46,034 nt of DNA from a bacterium. Lineage in GTDB: Bacteria > Myxococcota_A > Bradymonadia > UBA7976 > UBA1532. The position numbers and the translations under genes were made by a program. The notes under the pieces were generated by a model that worked only from the letters and a program-made list of their open reading frames with translations, was not told the origin of the DNA and searched no databases. Within the stretch, counting starts at the first letter, position 1. Each line of letters begins with the position of its first letter. Shown one piece after another: positions 36,372 through 44,384 of this stretch. The stretch lies in NCBI GenBank assembly GCA_030426085.1, contig JAUHYW010000079.1, positions 1-46,034 of the forward strand, written 5' to 3'.

Positions 36372-37868
36372 TCAGCGGGCGGGCACGCAGGCGGGCACGC
36401 AGTCGTCGCAGTCGGGGCACGACGACGCGCCGCAGTCGTCGCAGATCCGATCGGGCGGGCACGGGGCGTCCTCGGGGTGGCAGCCCGGCTCGCCCCACGG
36501 GCGGCAGGTGGCCGGGTTCACGCAGCGGTAGCAGCCCTCCTGCTCGGCCAGGATCTCCCACGCCTCGCACACCGGCGGGATGCGGTCGCAGACGGGCGCG
36601 CTGCCGTCGTCGCACCGCGCGTCGCGGCAGGCCGCGCCCGGGTCGAGCGCGCAGCGCCACGCGCCGGCGTCGTCGCACTCACACCACGGCACCGCCTCGC
36701 CGCCGGGGCAGGCGAAGGTGGTCCGCTCGCCCGGCGCGCACTCGGCGACGCCGTCGCAGTCGGCCGAGCAGCTCGACGCCGACTCGCCGCCCTCGTGGTC
36801 GCAGACGCCGTCGCCGCAGCCCTCGAAGTCACACACCTCGGCGCAGGCCCCCGCCTCGCAGATCCAGTGGCCCAGGCAGCGCACGTTCCAGAAGCGGGGC
36901 AGGCAGTCGATCGGAGCCGCGCAGTCGTCGGGCTCGGCGCCCGCGCAGTCGTCGGGGCAGTTGCAGATGTTCTCCCCCGGCCCGCACAGCCCGTCGCCGC
37001 AGCGGGCGCAGACGCTGGCCCCCACGCACGGCTCGCAGGCCCCATCGACCGGCGCGCCGCAGCCGATCGGCTCGAGCCCCGGGCAGCAGGGCGGCGCGTC
37101 GGGCACGACCGGGGTCGACCCGCCCTCGGGCACGCACATCGCCGCCGGCTCGCAGGTGGCGCGATCGACGCAGATCCAGCAGCCGTCGGCGACGACCGCG
37201 ACCCCCGCCGGGCCGCAGTCGGGGCGGGCCTCGTCGCAGGCCGGCTCGGGATCGGTGGGGCAGCCGTGGGGCCGGCAGTCGGCCACGCAGTCCTCGCAGG
37301 CGGGGCACGACCCGTGGGCGCAGTCGTCGCACCACGCGTCGGCCGGGCAGTCGGCGTCGGTGGCGCAGCCCGGCTCGCCCCACGGGCGGCAGGTCTCGGG
37401 GTCGACGCACGCCCAGCAGCCGTCGCGGGCGGCGGGGATGCTGCCCGGCTCGCACTCGGGCTCGGCCTGGGGGCAGGCGATGGGCTCACCGTCGTCGCAC
37501 GAGACGTCGCGGCAGGCGTTCTCCGGGCTGTCGACGCACTGGAAGACCCCGGCGTCGTCGCAGGTGCACCACGGCACCTCCTGCCCGTCGGGGCAGACGA
37601 AGGGGCGTGGCTCGCCGGGGGCGCAGGCGGGCTCACCGTCGGGGGCGGCGTCGGGCTCGGGGCCCTGGTCGGGATCGGGGCCCTGGTCGGGATCGGGGCC
37701 CTGGTCGGGATCGGGGCCCTGGTCGGGATCGGGGCCCTGGTCGGGGCCCACGTCGAGCGCGGCATCCACCCCGGCCTCGGGCGGGCCGGCGTCCACCGGC
37801 TCGGGGTCGTCGTCGCACGCGGTGAGCGCCAGCAGCAGGCAGGTCGCGATCACGGGGTATCGGCGCAT
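36372..37868 (-). CDS. Cys-rich lipoprotein with an internal domain duplication
   Basis: The 498-residue protein starts at ATG 37868 with GGAGGAGA just upstream. The lipobox is in LLLALTAC, followed by an acidic repeat linker (DPDQGP units). Two related Cys-rich blocks of about 120 residues follow, near residues 75-200 and 375-495. Each runs through CAPGE, VPWC(T/E)CDDAG, CRDxxCDDG, CRPWGEPGC and a final DxxCDDC...CxxCDDC-type cluster. The middle holds other Cys-rich segments including CGDGLCGPGENICNCPDDC. About 80 Cys residues suggest heavy disulfide bonding outside the cytoplasm. It is of the same broad class as the gene at 30806. The function is unknown; surface adhesion or structural roles are possible. 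Confidence 0.8.
   Translation of the reverse strand: MRRYPVIATCLLLALTACDDDPEPVDAGPPEAGVDAALDVGPDQGPDPDQGPDPDQGPDPDQGPDPDQGPEPDAAPDGEPACAPGEPRPFVCPDGQEVPWCTCDDAGVFQCVDSPENACRDVSCDDGEPIACPQAEPECEPGSIPAARDGCWACVDPETCRPWGEPGCATDADCPADAWCDDCAHGSCPACEDCVADCRPHGCPTDPEPACDEARPDCGPAGVAVVADGCWICVDRATCEPAAMCVPEGGSTPVVPDAPPCCPGLEPIGCGAPVDGACEPCVGASVCARCGDGLCGPGENICNCPDDCAGAEPDDCAAPIDCLPRFWNVRCLGHWICEAGACAEVCDFEGCGDGVCDHEGGESASSCSADCDGVAECAPGERTTFACPGGEAVPWCECDDAGAWRCALDPGAACRDARCDDGSAPVCDRIPPVCEAWEILAEQEGCYRCVNPATCRPWGEPGCHPEDAPCPPDRICDDCGASSCPDCDDCVPACVPAR
37653..37742 (-). repeat. 18-bp tandem repeat encoding DPDQGP
   Basis: Five units of 18 bp (GGGATCGGGGCCCTGGTC on the plus strand, first unit with one change) encode the acidic linker after the lipid anchor of the Cys-rich lipoprotein. 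Unit number may vary by slippage; each unit keeps the frame. Confidence 0.9.
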
Positions 37869-38029
37869 CGTCTCCTCCGGGTCGGGTGGCCGCACACGGC
37901 GCCCGCGCCCTGGAAGAAGCATGCCGGCCCGCAGCGCGCGCCCGCCCGCGCAGCCCGCCCCGAGCGTCGCCGAACGGTGGCGCCCCGACGCGGGCGACGG
38001 CACGGAGCGGAAACGCGCCGTCAGCGCCG

Positions 38030-38531
38030 CGCCTCGCGGGGATCTTCAGATCGGCCAGCCAATAGACCTGGTCGGCGATCAACAACTTGACGATGAACTC
38101 GGCGAAGAGGCCCGGCTCTGATCGAGGTGATTGGACGATGAGGTGAGCATCGCCACGGCGAGTACCTCAAGCCCGTACATCTGGAGCATGACGATCGGGT
38201 CGAGGCCAATCTCGATGGGGATCGAGTCGCCGGTCCGGGTCACCCCCAACCGATGGCGCCCCCGCCCCATCGGTTGGGGGGTCGGCAGTTCAAAGAACTC
38301 ATCGGGTAGTTTGGCGAGATACGGACGCGCCGCCTCTGGGATGAGCAATTCGATATAGGGCCCGAGCTGGGCCTCTTCCCGGTAGCCGACCAACTCGCTG
38401 ACCCGGGCGTTGCGACGCGGCGATGACAGAGCTCAGGTCACCGCGCTGACGATCGAGTGAATCGTCGAACGGTACAGCGCCCCGGGCCCAAGCCAAAGCC
38501 CGACAGCAGCTTGCTCACGTGGCGTCCTCAT
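38030..38531 (-). pseudogene. decayed PAS-domain sensor gene remnant
   Basis: Minus-strand fragments resemble a PAS sensory domain. From a possible ATG at 38531 the sequence ALYRSTIHSIVSAVT runs into a TGA. After a short degenerate gap come NARVSELVGYREE, then ELLIPEAARPYLAKL, PQPMGRGRHRLGVTRTGDSI and PIEIGLDPIVMLQMYGLEVLA, which follow the order of PAS domains with the RKDGSxFPVEIGLNPI core. The continuation into kinase or regulator domains is missing; a displaced frame near 38040-38110 reads AEFIVKLLIADQVYWLADLK, of unknown origin. It is a truncated and frameshifted relic at the left side of the low-GC ATPase island. Confidence 0.65.
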
Positions 38532-38574
38532 GTAGCCCGACCAAACAAGACGGTTGCGCCGCACAACGCCCCCG

Positions 38575-38603
38575 TTGTAAAACGGTTCCGTTGCGTACAT
38601 ATA
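38575..38603 (+). promoter_or_regulatory. candidate promoter of the paired-ATPase operon
   Basis: TTGTAA at 38575-38580 and CATATA at 38598-38603 are separated by 17 bases. This AT-rich pair stands out in the GC-rich surroundings and would place the transcript start shortly before the TTG start at 38626. Confidence 0.3.
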
Positions 38604-38625
38604 CGTGGTCGCCTGGGGTCACAGT

Positions 38626-39729
38626 TTGAAAAACATCACTGGAAGCCCTGCCCGCGGAAAAGACTTCTACGGCCGAGAAACAGAGTTAGCACGCCTTTGG
38701 AGACATATTGAGGGTGATAGCATTCTGATGCTCGCGCCACGGCGCGTCGGCAAAACGTCAATTCTCTACCGACTCGTAGAAGACGCTCCGGGCAATAGCT
38801 ATAGTGCGCTCTATATCGACCTATCAGGGACACGGAGTGAGTCAGAGTTCGTAGATGCGCTGGCCCGTGCGGTGCAGTTTCATACCACCCGTCCCGCCAC
38901 CGACGCGCCTGCCCTTACCGGGCACTGGCGTGCCGACGGCAATCGACTGCTAACACACCTCACGAAGTCTCCTTCGCCCTGGCTTATTCTCCTTGACGAG
39001 CTAGCGTTGTTCGTACAGGCCCTTCTGGATGAAAGTCACCTTCGGGCGAAGTTCTTCTTGCAATGGTGGAACGCCGCTCGAGTTCATCACACTCGCCTCG
39101 ATCAACTGCGCTGGATCTGCTGCGGCTCGATCGGCCTCGATACGCTTGCCGCCAGAGCCTGCCTCGATCAGTATATCGCTGACCTGACGCCCTTCACGCT
39201 AGGCGCCTTTTCCCACCGCGAGGCGGATGCCCTGCTCGCCCGACTGGGTGATGCATATAACCTTCCCCTTAGCCGGTCAGTCAGAGGCTACCTTATAGAA
39301 CGAACGGGGTGGCTCATACCCTACCACCTTCAAGTGCTATTCGCGGCCCTACGCCGTCACTGCGAGGATAATCAGGCCTCTCCATCGCGAAGGGCAGTAG
39401 ATGCAACCTGGGAAGACCTACTCAACCCAACTGCTAGACGATACTTCGACCATTGGAGGCAGCGGCTCCGTGCAAATCATCATCCCCGAGATGCCGAGTG
39501 GGCTGGGGCGGTACTTGCCCACATCGCACGTGGTCCGGACCAGGGTGTACCACGGGGTACTATTGAGTTCGCTTTGGGACCAAGGCTCGATGGCAATCAA
39601 CACCGCCGCGGCCGTTTGCGAGCCCGGCTCAATGCTCTACAGTCCGAGGGCTACATCGTACTCGTATCTGGCTACTATCGATTTCGTAGCAACTTGCTGC
39701 GTGACTATTGGCGACGGCGGATCATATGA
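38626..39729 (+). CDS. P-loop ATPase, small partner of a paired-ATPase system
   Basis: The protein is 367 residues from TTG 38626 (LKNITGSPARGKDFYGRETE), chosen because this N-terminus is what related ATPases show; GTG at 38605 would add seven residues. The nucleotide-binding motifs are LMLAPRRVGKTSILYRLVED (Walker A) and PWLILLDELALFVQALL (Walker B). A C-terminal helical/winged-helix-like region follows, with LLARLGDAYNLPLSRSVRGY, DAEWAGAVLAHIARG and LNALQSEGYIVLVSGYYRF. The overall pattern is of the archaeal-type/STAND-like AAA group. It is coupled by ATGA to the next gene. GC content and codon choice are clearly lower than in surrounding genes, indicating transfer. The target is unknown; a defence role is plausible. 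Confidence 0.82.
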   Translation: MKNITGSPARGKDFYGRETELARLWRHIEGDSILMLAPRRVGKTSILYRLVEDAPGNSYSALYIDLSGTRSESEFVDALARAVQFHTTRPATDAPALTGHWRADGNRLLTHLTKSPSPWLILLDELALFVQALLDESHLRAKFFLQWWNAARVHHTRLDQLRWICCGSIGLDTLAARACLDQYIADLTPFTLGAFSHREADALLARLGDAYNLPLSRSVRGYLIERTGWLIPYHLQVLFAALRRHCEDNQASPSRRAVDATWEDLLNPTARRYFDHWRQRLRANHHPRDAEWAGAVLAHIARGPDQGVPRGTIEFALGPRLDGNQHRRGRLRARLNALQSEGYIVLVSGYYRFRSNLLRDYWRRRII

Positions 39730-42335
39730 TTCTACAAGATCAACCACTCCACGGCGTTGCCGTATACAACCCCGATCTGCTCAGTAGGGGCGAACTGATT
39801 AAGCTGTTCGTGGCTCGGTCATCGCTATTGAGCCGCATCCTAGATGACATTCGGCGAGAGGGGAATGGCTCGGTTCAGCATCACCTGCTGGTTGGCCGCC
39901 GCGGCATGGGCAAGACCATGCTCCTTCGCCGCCTGGCATACGCCATCGATGACGCCAAGCCACTGGCCAGCAAATGGCTCCCCCTGACATTTCCCGAGGA
40001 GCAATACAATGTCGCATACCTTTCAGACTTCTGGCTGAATTGCCTAGACGCACTATGCGACCGTCTCGAACGCCGTGGCCATGATAGCCACGCACGAAAA
40101 CTCGATGAGCAAATCAGTCGTATCACGGGTCTGCGCGAGGAGAAGTCTAGGCAGCGTGCAGCACTGGATCTGCTCAAGAACACGGCATCTCTTCTCAAAC
40201 GCCGATTCCTCCTACTCGTGGACAACATCGACCTGATCCTCGACCGGGTCAAGGACGACGAGTGGGTATTGCGAGCTACACTATCGAGTGCGTCTTGGCT
40301 TCTGCTCATCGGAGGAACCAGCGTTGGCCTTGAGTCAGCCTACAGCTACGAAACGGCCTTCTACGATTTCTTCCGTGTTCATCCCCTTCGTGGCCTGGAT
40401 GAAGAGGAAACCTTCGGCCTCCTGAGATGTTTGGCACAAACATTCGACACCCCCAACGTGACCCGCGTACTCGACCGTGAGCCTGGACGCATTCGAGCGC
40501 TGCGGGTTCTGGCGGGAGGAAACCCACGAACCCTCGTGCTGCTATTCAGCCTTCTTGCCCAAGGGGTTGATGGGAACGTACGAAGCGATCTTGAACGTTT
40601 GCTCGACCACTGTACCCCGCTCTATAAGGCGCGGTTCGAGAATCTCACCGTGCAACAGCAACAAGTAGTCGACGCCATGGCGATTCACTGGCACCCCATC
40701 CTAGCGGGCGATCTGGCAGGCCGACTACGAATGGGGGTCAATAAGGTCTCGTCCCAACTCAACCGGCTCGTGCGGGACGGTGTTGTCGAAAAGGTCGATA
40801 TTCATCAAAGCCGACGAACAGGCTTCCAAGTAGCAGAACGGTTCTTCAACATCTGGTATCTCATGCGAGCCAGCCGACGGGTCCGTCGACATCTCGTATG
40901 GCTAGTCGAATTCCTGCGCCTTATGTATTCGCCAACAGTATTGGCAGCAATTGCGCGGCGCCACCTCAACGATCGGGATGATGGCGGCCAACAGCAGCGG
41001 CTACACCATGCAGAAACAGCCCTTGCGCTTGCATCTCTAGTCCAAGACAGGGACTTGAGGTACGCTCTCGAATCAGAAGGTCTGAGGACCCTAGCATGGG
41101 ACCGAACCCTTCGCCGGCAGCTAGCTGATCTGCTCGACCTCGACGGAGATGATGCCTCTCTTCGGGATAGAGCCGAACGAATGCGCCTACTCGCGGAGGT
41201 CAAGGAGACATGCACTAACTCGTCAAGCTATCCTCCCGGATACAATGGGCCAGCGCTGTGGACGCTAATAGGAGAGTCAGGGCACTTGGACGCACGCGCA
41301 AAGCTTGCTCTGGCCGGACGGGTAACGAACAAGGCCTCGAATCCCACACTCATGAAGATTCTGGGCGTTCTCGAAGCCAACCGTCGCCGAGACGTCCTCT
41401 GGTTCGGCGAAGACGCTACCATCATCCGTCGCGCCCTCCGAGACGGAGACTGTGAGACATTGGGGGACCACATAGGCCTGATGGCATTGGCGAGCCGTGA
41501 GAAGCGAAACTCACTCAAGACGGTTGCGCAGATCGTCAGTTACCTTGTCAACGCAGCCGAGTCCCCGCCGCCAAAGCCTATCGACGGGGACGTTCCCTTG
41601 GCGTTGTTCCTAAAGGCAGAGTCTCACGCTCGTCGGAGGCAATGGAAGCAAGCGGAATCAGTCACACGCCACTTGCTCGATGTCGCCCCGTCCCTACCTG
41701 ATGGCTGGCTATTGCTTTCAGAGGTCTTGCTTGGCCAACGCCGCCCAGGTGAAGCACGCGCATCGGTTGACCGGGCAGCATCGCTCGACGGCCACACACA
41801 TCTTACTTGGAGATTCATCGGTCTGACCTACCGCCTCTTGGGTCACCCAGAACGAAGCGCTAAGGCATTCGAAAATTCGAGAGCTTTGTACCCATGGGCC
41901 GAGGTGAGTCCGCACATGGCACATCCTGCCCACGAACCGCCTCAGGACTTGGAGGAGAGTTGGATTTTCACCCGTGGCATCCAGTTCGCAACAGTAGTTC
42001 ATGGCCTCACCACTCATACTCACGGGGTGGCCAATGAGTGGGACCAAGTGTGGCAATGCGTCGCCCGTATGGCCACTGTCAACGACGAGGCCCTGCTACA
42101 CGCCATCTGGCCAAGCCTGATTTCGATCTTTCGCCACGCAGTACAGGCAGACAAGGCGGCCGAAGCGGTCATCTGCCTGGATGAGTACGACCTTGCAAAC
42201 CGCTGGCGCCCCCTCAGAGAAGCTCTCGCCGCAATTGACGCTGGCACCCGCGCGGTCTTGACCCGGGTCGCCCCGGAGATCCGTGACCCAGCGAACCAAC
42301 TCATTAACCAACTCGCACCAGATTTTCCTGCCTGA
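39726..42335 (+). CDS. large P-loop ATPase with winged-helix and TPR-like C-terminus
   Basis: The protein is 869 residues from ATG 39726, which overlaps the stop of the small ATPase gene (ATGA). The NTPase domain (about 1-290) has VGRRGMGKTMLLRRLAYAID (Walker A) and RRFLLLVDNIDLILDRV (Walker B with DNID), then a GG-containing sensor region LLLIGGTSVGLES. A winged-helix module follows at about 310-360 (AGDLAGRLRMGVNKVSSQLN). The central part is helical. Residues 630-700 resemble TPR repeats (LALFLKAESHARRRQWKQAE, LLLSEVLLGQRRPGEARASV, FIGLTYRLLGHPERSAKAFE). This is the layout of STAND signalling ATPases, but no obvious effector such as nuclease, TIR or protease is visible. Confidence 0.83.
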   Translation: MILQDQPLHGVAVYNPDLLSRGELIKLFVARSSLLSRILDDIRREGNGSVQHHLLVGRRGMGKTMLLRRLAYAIDDAKPLASKWLPLTFPEEQYNVAYLSDFWLNCLDALCDRLERRGHDSHARKLDEQISRITGLREEKSRQRAALDLLKNTASLLKRRFLLLVDNIDLILDRVKDDEWVLRATLSSASWLLLIGGTSVGLESAYSYETAFYDFFRVHPLRGLDEEETFGLLRCLAQTFDTPNVTRVLDREPGRIRALRVLAGGNPRTLVLLFSLLAQGVDGNVRSDLERLLDHCTPLYKARFENLTVQQQQVVDAMAIHWHPILAGDLAGRLRMGVNKVSSQLNRLVRDGVVEKVDIHQSRRTGFQVAERFFNIWYLMRASRRVRRHLVWLVEFLRLMYSPTVLAAIARRHLNDRDDGGQQQRLHHAETALALASLVQDRDLRYALESEGLRTLAWDRTLRRQLADLLDLDGDDASLRDRAERMRLLAEVKETCTNSSSYPPGYNGPALWTLIGESGHLDARAKLALAGRVTNKASNPTLMKILGVLEANRRRDVLWFGEDATIIRRALRDGDCETLGDHIGLMALASREKRNSLKTVAQIVSYLVNAAESPPPKPIDGDVPLALFLKAESHARRRQWKQAESVTRHLLDVAPSLPDGWLLLSEVLLGQRRPGEARASVDRAASLDGHTHLTWRFIGLTYRLLGHPERSAKAFENSRALYPWAEVSPHMAHPAHEPPQDLEESWIFTRGIQFATVVHGLTTHTHGVANEWDQVWQCVARMATVNDEALLHAIWPSLISIFRHAVQADKAAEAVICLDEYDLANRWRPLREALAAIDAGTRAVLTRVAPEIRDPANQLINQLAPDFPA

Positions 42336-42373
42336 TAGCGGTGCGAGTGCCCATCGATCCTGACGCGGATCGA

Positions 42374-42389
42374 CGAAGTCGCTACTTCG
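42374..42389 (+). terminator. hairpin after the paired-ATPase operon
   Basis: CGAAGT-CGCT-ACTTCG forms a 6-bp stem with a 4-base loop, 38 bases after the large ATPase stop. It overlaps another inverted repeat (GTCGCT...AGCGAC). No T-run follows, so termination is only possible. Confidence 0.3.
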
Positions 42390-42493
42390 GAGCGACCAGA
42401 CATGAAGATCAGGCGGACCGCCGTCCCATTCGGCGTTGGCACGCTCTTGCCGCTTGCGGAAATGATGGACGGTCGACGGCCACTCGGGCCCGC

Positions 42494-42795
42494 TCAGATG
42501 TCGATCGAGTGCGGGACGCGCGACGGCAGCAGGTGCAGGTAGCGCGTATCGACGACCTGCAGGTGCACCCGGGCCACCGTGCCGCAGGGGTGGATCAGCT
42601 TGACCCGGCCCTCGGGCAGTTCGTCGCCGACGTGGGTCAGCGCGCAGCGGACGTAGGGCGCGGGCGGCACCTGGGCCGACTCCAGGGCGCCGTGGGGTTC
42701 GGTGGGCAGGGTGTCGCGGTCTCGACGTTGCGGGGCCACATCCGGTCCAGCTTCGCCGCCGTGCTCGCCTCGACGTACGACCCGGTCGCGTCCAT
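42494..42795 (-). pseudogene. truncated, frameshifted gene of unknown family
   Basis: Reading leftward from ATG 42795, with AGGAGGGG upstream as a strong ribosome-binding sequence, the product begins MDATGSYVEASTAAKLDRMW. This frame then reads out into Pro/Arg-rich sequence and stops. A second frame, entered with a 1-base gain near 42726, continues smoothly as DTLPTEPHGALESAQVPPAP, then YVRCALTHVGDELPEGRVKL and VARVHLQVVDTRYLHLL, before stopping at 42494. The joined product would be about 100 residues, probably the N-terminal part of a larger enzyme. No family was recognised. It marks the right side of the low-GC island. Confidence 0.6.
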
Positions 42796-42921
42796 GGGAT
42801 CCCCTCCTCGACATCACCGACTGACGTCGATGGTAGGATCCGGGGAATCGGTCAGTCGAGCGGTCGGACGCGGGCACGTCGTCGGGGCGGGCGCGAGGTG
42901 GGCGGCGGGAGGGGCGGGCGT

Positions 42922-43095
42922 CTACTGGGCGTCGGGGGCGTCGGGCTTGGTGGGCGTCTTCGGCACGCGGGGGCGATCCTGCATCTGGTCGCCGACCGCC
43001 TCGTTGGGGTTCTGCTGCTTGCGGCGGATCTCGGACTCGCTCAGGCGGCCCTGCTGCTCCGGCTTGCTCTCGGGGTTCGGCTTCTCGCTGGCCAT
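42922..43095 (-). CDS. small hydrophilic protein of 57 residues
   Basis: The gene starts at ATG 43095, with AGAGGAG centred about 8 bases upstream. The protein (MASEKPNPESKPEQQGRLSE and so on) is rich in Pro, Glu, Lys and Gln, has no Cys and no hydrophobic segment, and is probably disordered. It includes SEIRRKQQNPNEAVGDQMQD. No function can be given; short stress-induced or DNA-binding-like accessory proteins have such composition. The strong ribosome-binding sequence and sensible composition support a real gene despite its size. It lies between the truncated gene at 42494 and the IS66 element. Confidence 0.7.
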   Translation of the reverse strand: MASEKPNPESKPEQQGRLSESEIRRKQQNPNEAVGDQMQDRPRVPKTPTKPDAPDAQ

Positions 43096-43418
43096 GATGG
43101 CTCCTCTCGTATCGGGTCTGTCGACGCGCCGTCCCGCTGGCTCACCCATCGGCGCCGCGCCTGCCCCACCTCTTTGCACGGTCGATGCCAGCCCCTGAAA
43201 CCCCGGCCCGGCGGGCCCGGGCGGGCCCCGCTCGGGGTGATCTGCCTCGGCCCGCGCCCGGCGGCGGGTCAGATCGTCACGGGGCGCCGCGGGTCGGGGT
43301 TCACAACGCCATCGGGCCGTCGGGCAGTAACCCCTCGGCCACCCCCAGCGGCCTGACGTCGGCGTAGCCGTGGCAGCTTCCGGCGGCGTGAATCACCACG
43401 CCGCAGCCGGAGGCGACG
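43096..43418. other. 323-bp gap containing the IS66 left end
   Basis: No gene is visible here. The first 230 bases are GC-rich and featureless, and the last 90 probably belong to the insertion sequence, including a leader hairpin at 43383-43404. Confidence 0.5.
43383..43404 (+). promoter_or_regulatory. hairpin in the IS66 leader
   Basis: GCGGCGTG-AATCAC-CACGCCGC forms a perfect 8-bp stem with a 6-base loop. It ends 14 bases before the ATG at 43419, just upstream of the GGAGG ribosome-binding sequence, and might limit translation or block read-in transcription. Confidence 0.45.
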
Positions 43419-43697
43419 ATGCCGATCACCGACGACCCGACCCTGTGCGACGACCTGCTCAGCGCCCTGCGCGGCGCGGACCGCGCCAGCGACCACAGCC
43501 TGGGCCACCGCGCCCGTGCCGTGGTGCGCGACCTGATCCACGACCTGGGGTTGCGCAGCCGGCTGCGGGTCGCCATCGACACCGCCATCTCGGCGGGTGA
43601 CCCGCTCGAAACCCACCGGCTGCGGCGCATCCTCGCCGACGCCGACGCGAGCGAGCCGGGGTGGCAGGCGACGGCGTACGAGGCGCTCGATGAGTGA
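43419..43697 (+). CDS. 92-residue IS66-associated protein of unknown role
   Basis: The gene starts at ATG 43419 with GGAGG about 6 bases upstream and overlaps tnpA by 8 bases (ATGAGTGA). The small acidic helical protein includes DDPTLCDDLLSALRGADRAS, ARAVVRDLIHDLGLRSRLRV, ETHRLRRILADADASEP and a WQATAYEALDE end. The pattern of coupling suggests it is a standard part of this IS66 group, rather than a passenger. No known domain was recognised. It may regulate transposition or assist TnpA. Confidence 0.65.
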   Translation: MPITDDPTLCDDLLSALRGADRASDHSLGHRARAVVRDLIHDLGLRSRLRVAIDTAISAGDPLETHRLRRILADADASEPGWQATAYEALDE

Positions 43698-44028
43698 CCT
43701 CACCGCCCTGCGGGCCCTGGCGAGCAAGAAGCGCTGGAGCCGAGACGACGCCCGACGACTCATCGACGGCTGGCGAGCCCACGGCGGCCCGCTGGCCGGG
43801 TTCGCGCGCATCCTCGGCTGCGAGTACGAGCGGCTGCGCCGGTGGAGCAAGCTGCTCGAGCAGGCCGAGCCACCCGAAGAGAGCGCCGGGCCGCGCTTCT
43901 TCGAGGTCCGCCCGGCGCCGCCGAGCCGCCCGCTCGAGGTCGTCGTCGGTCACATCGTCGTGCGGGTGCCACCCGACTTCGACCCGGCCGCGCTGCGTCG
44001 GCTCCTGACAACGCTCGACCCATGCTGA
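43690..44028 (+). CDS. tnpA: IS66 accessory protein TnpA
   Basis: The 112-residue protein starts at ATG 43690. It shows a helix-turn-helix-like N-terminal half (WSRDDARRLIDGWRAHGGPL, AGFARILGCEYERLRRWSKL), corresponding to the TnpA/OrfA proteins of IS66 elements. The C-terminal EVVVGHIVVRVPPDFDPAAL and LRRLLTTLDPC end is the usual TnpA tail. It probably binds the element ends. It overlaps tnpB by seven bases. Confidence 0.87.
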   Translation: MSDLTALRALASKKRWSRDDARRLIDGWRAHGGPLAGFARILGCEYERLRRWSKLLEQAEPPEESAGPRFFEVRPAPPSRPLEVVVGHIVVRVPPDFDPAALRRLLTTLDPC

Positions 44029-44384
44029 CCCTGCCGCCGACGGTGCGCATCTTCGTCGCCGCCGAGCCGGTCGACCTGCGCAAGGGCTTCGACGGCCTCG
44101 CCGGCGCCACCCGCACCATCATCCGCCAGGACCCGCTCTCGGGGCACCTCTTCATCTTCATCAACCGGCGGGCCAACCGCGCGAAGATCCTCGTCTTCGA
44201 GCCGAGCGGCTTCTGGCTGCTCTACAAGCGATTGGAGCACGGCCGCTTCCGCCTGCCCGAGCCGCCGGCCGACGGCGCGCGCCACGTCGAGCTCGACTCG
44301 ACCGCCCTCGCGCTGATGCTCGAAGGCATCGACCTGCGCGGCGCTCGACGCCGAAACCGATGGTATCCTGACAAATCGGGTTGA
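44022..44384 (+). CDS. tnpB: IS66 accessory protein TnpB (Orf2)
   Basis: The 120-residue protein starts at ATG 44022. It has the strongly conserved IS66 Orf2 sequence: VRIFVAAEPVDLRKGFDGLA, then the GHLFIFINRRANRAKILVFE block and GFWLLYKRLEHGRFRLPEP. This small protein is required for transposition in IS66-family elements, although its activity is not established. It is not the unrelated IS200/IS605 TnpB nuclease. The stop overlaps the tnpC start region (TTGA). Confidence 0.95.
   Translation: MLTLPPTVRIFVAAEPVDLRKGFDGLAGATRTIIRQDPLSGHLFIFINRRANRAKILVFEPSGFWLLYKRLEHGRFRLPEPPADGARHVELDSTALALMLEGIDLRGARRRNRWYPDKSG

Noticed and set aside
38400-42500. Attachment-site direct repeats flanking the ATPase island
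   Set aside because: By eye no matching direct repeat was found near both borders, and no tRNA gene or integrase gene is present.
42341-43198. Plus-strand open frame of 285 codons after the large ATPase gene
   Set aside because: It is antisense to the truncated gene and the 57-residue gene, which have ribosome-binding sequences, and its composition is low complexity.
44022-44384. RNA-guided TnpB nuclease
   Set aside because: The protein is the 120-residue IS66 Orf2 type, with no RuvC domain; the shared name is coincidental.
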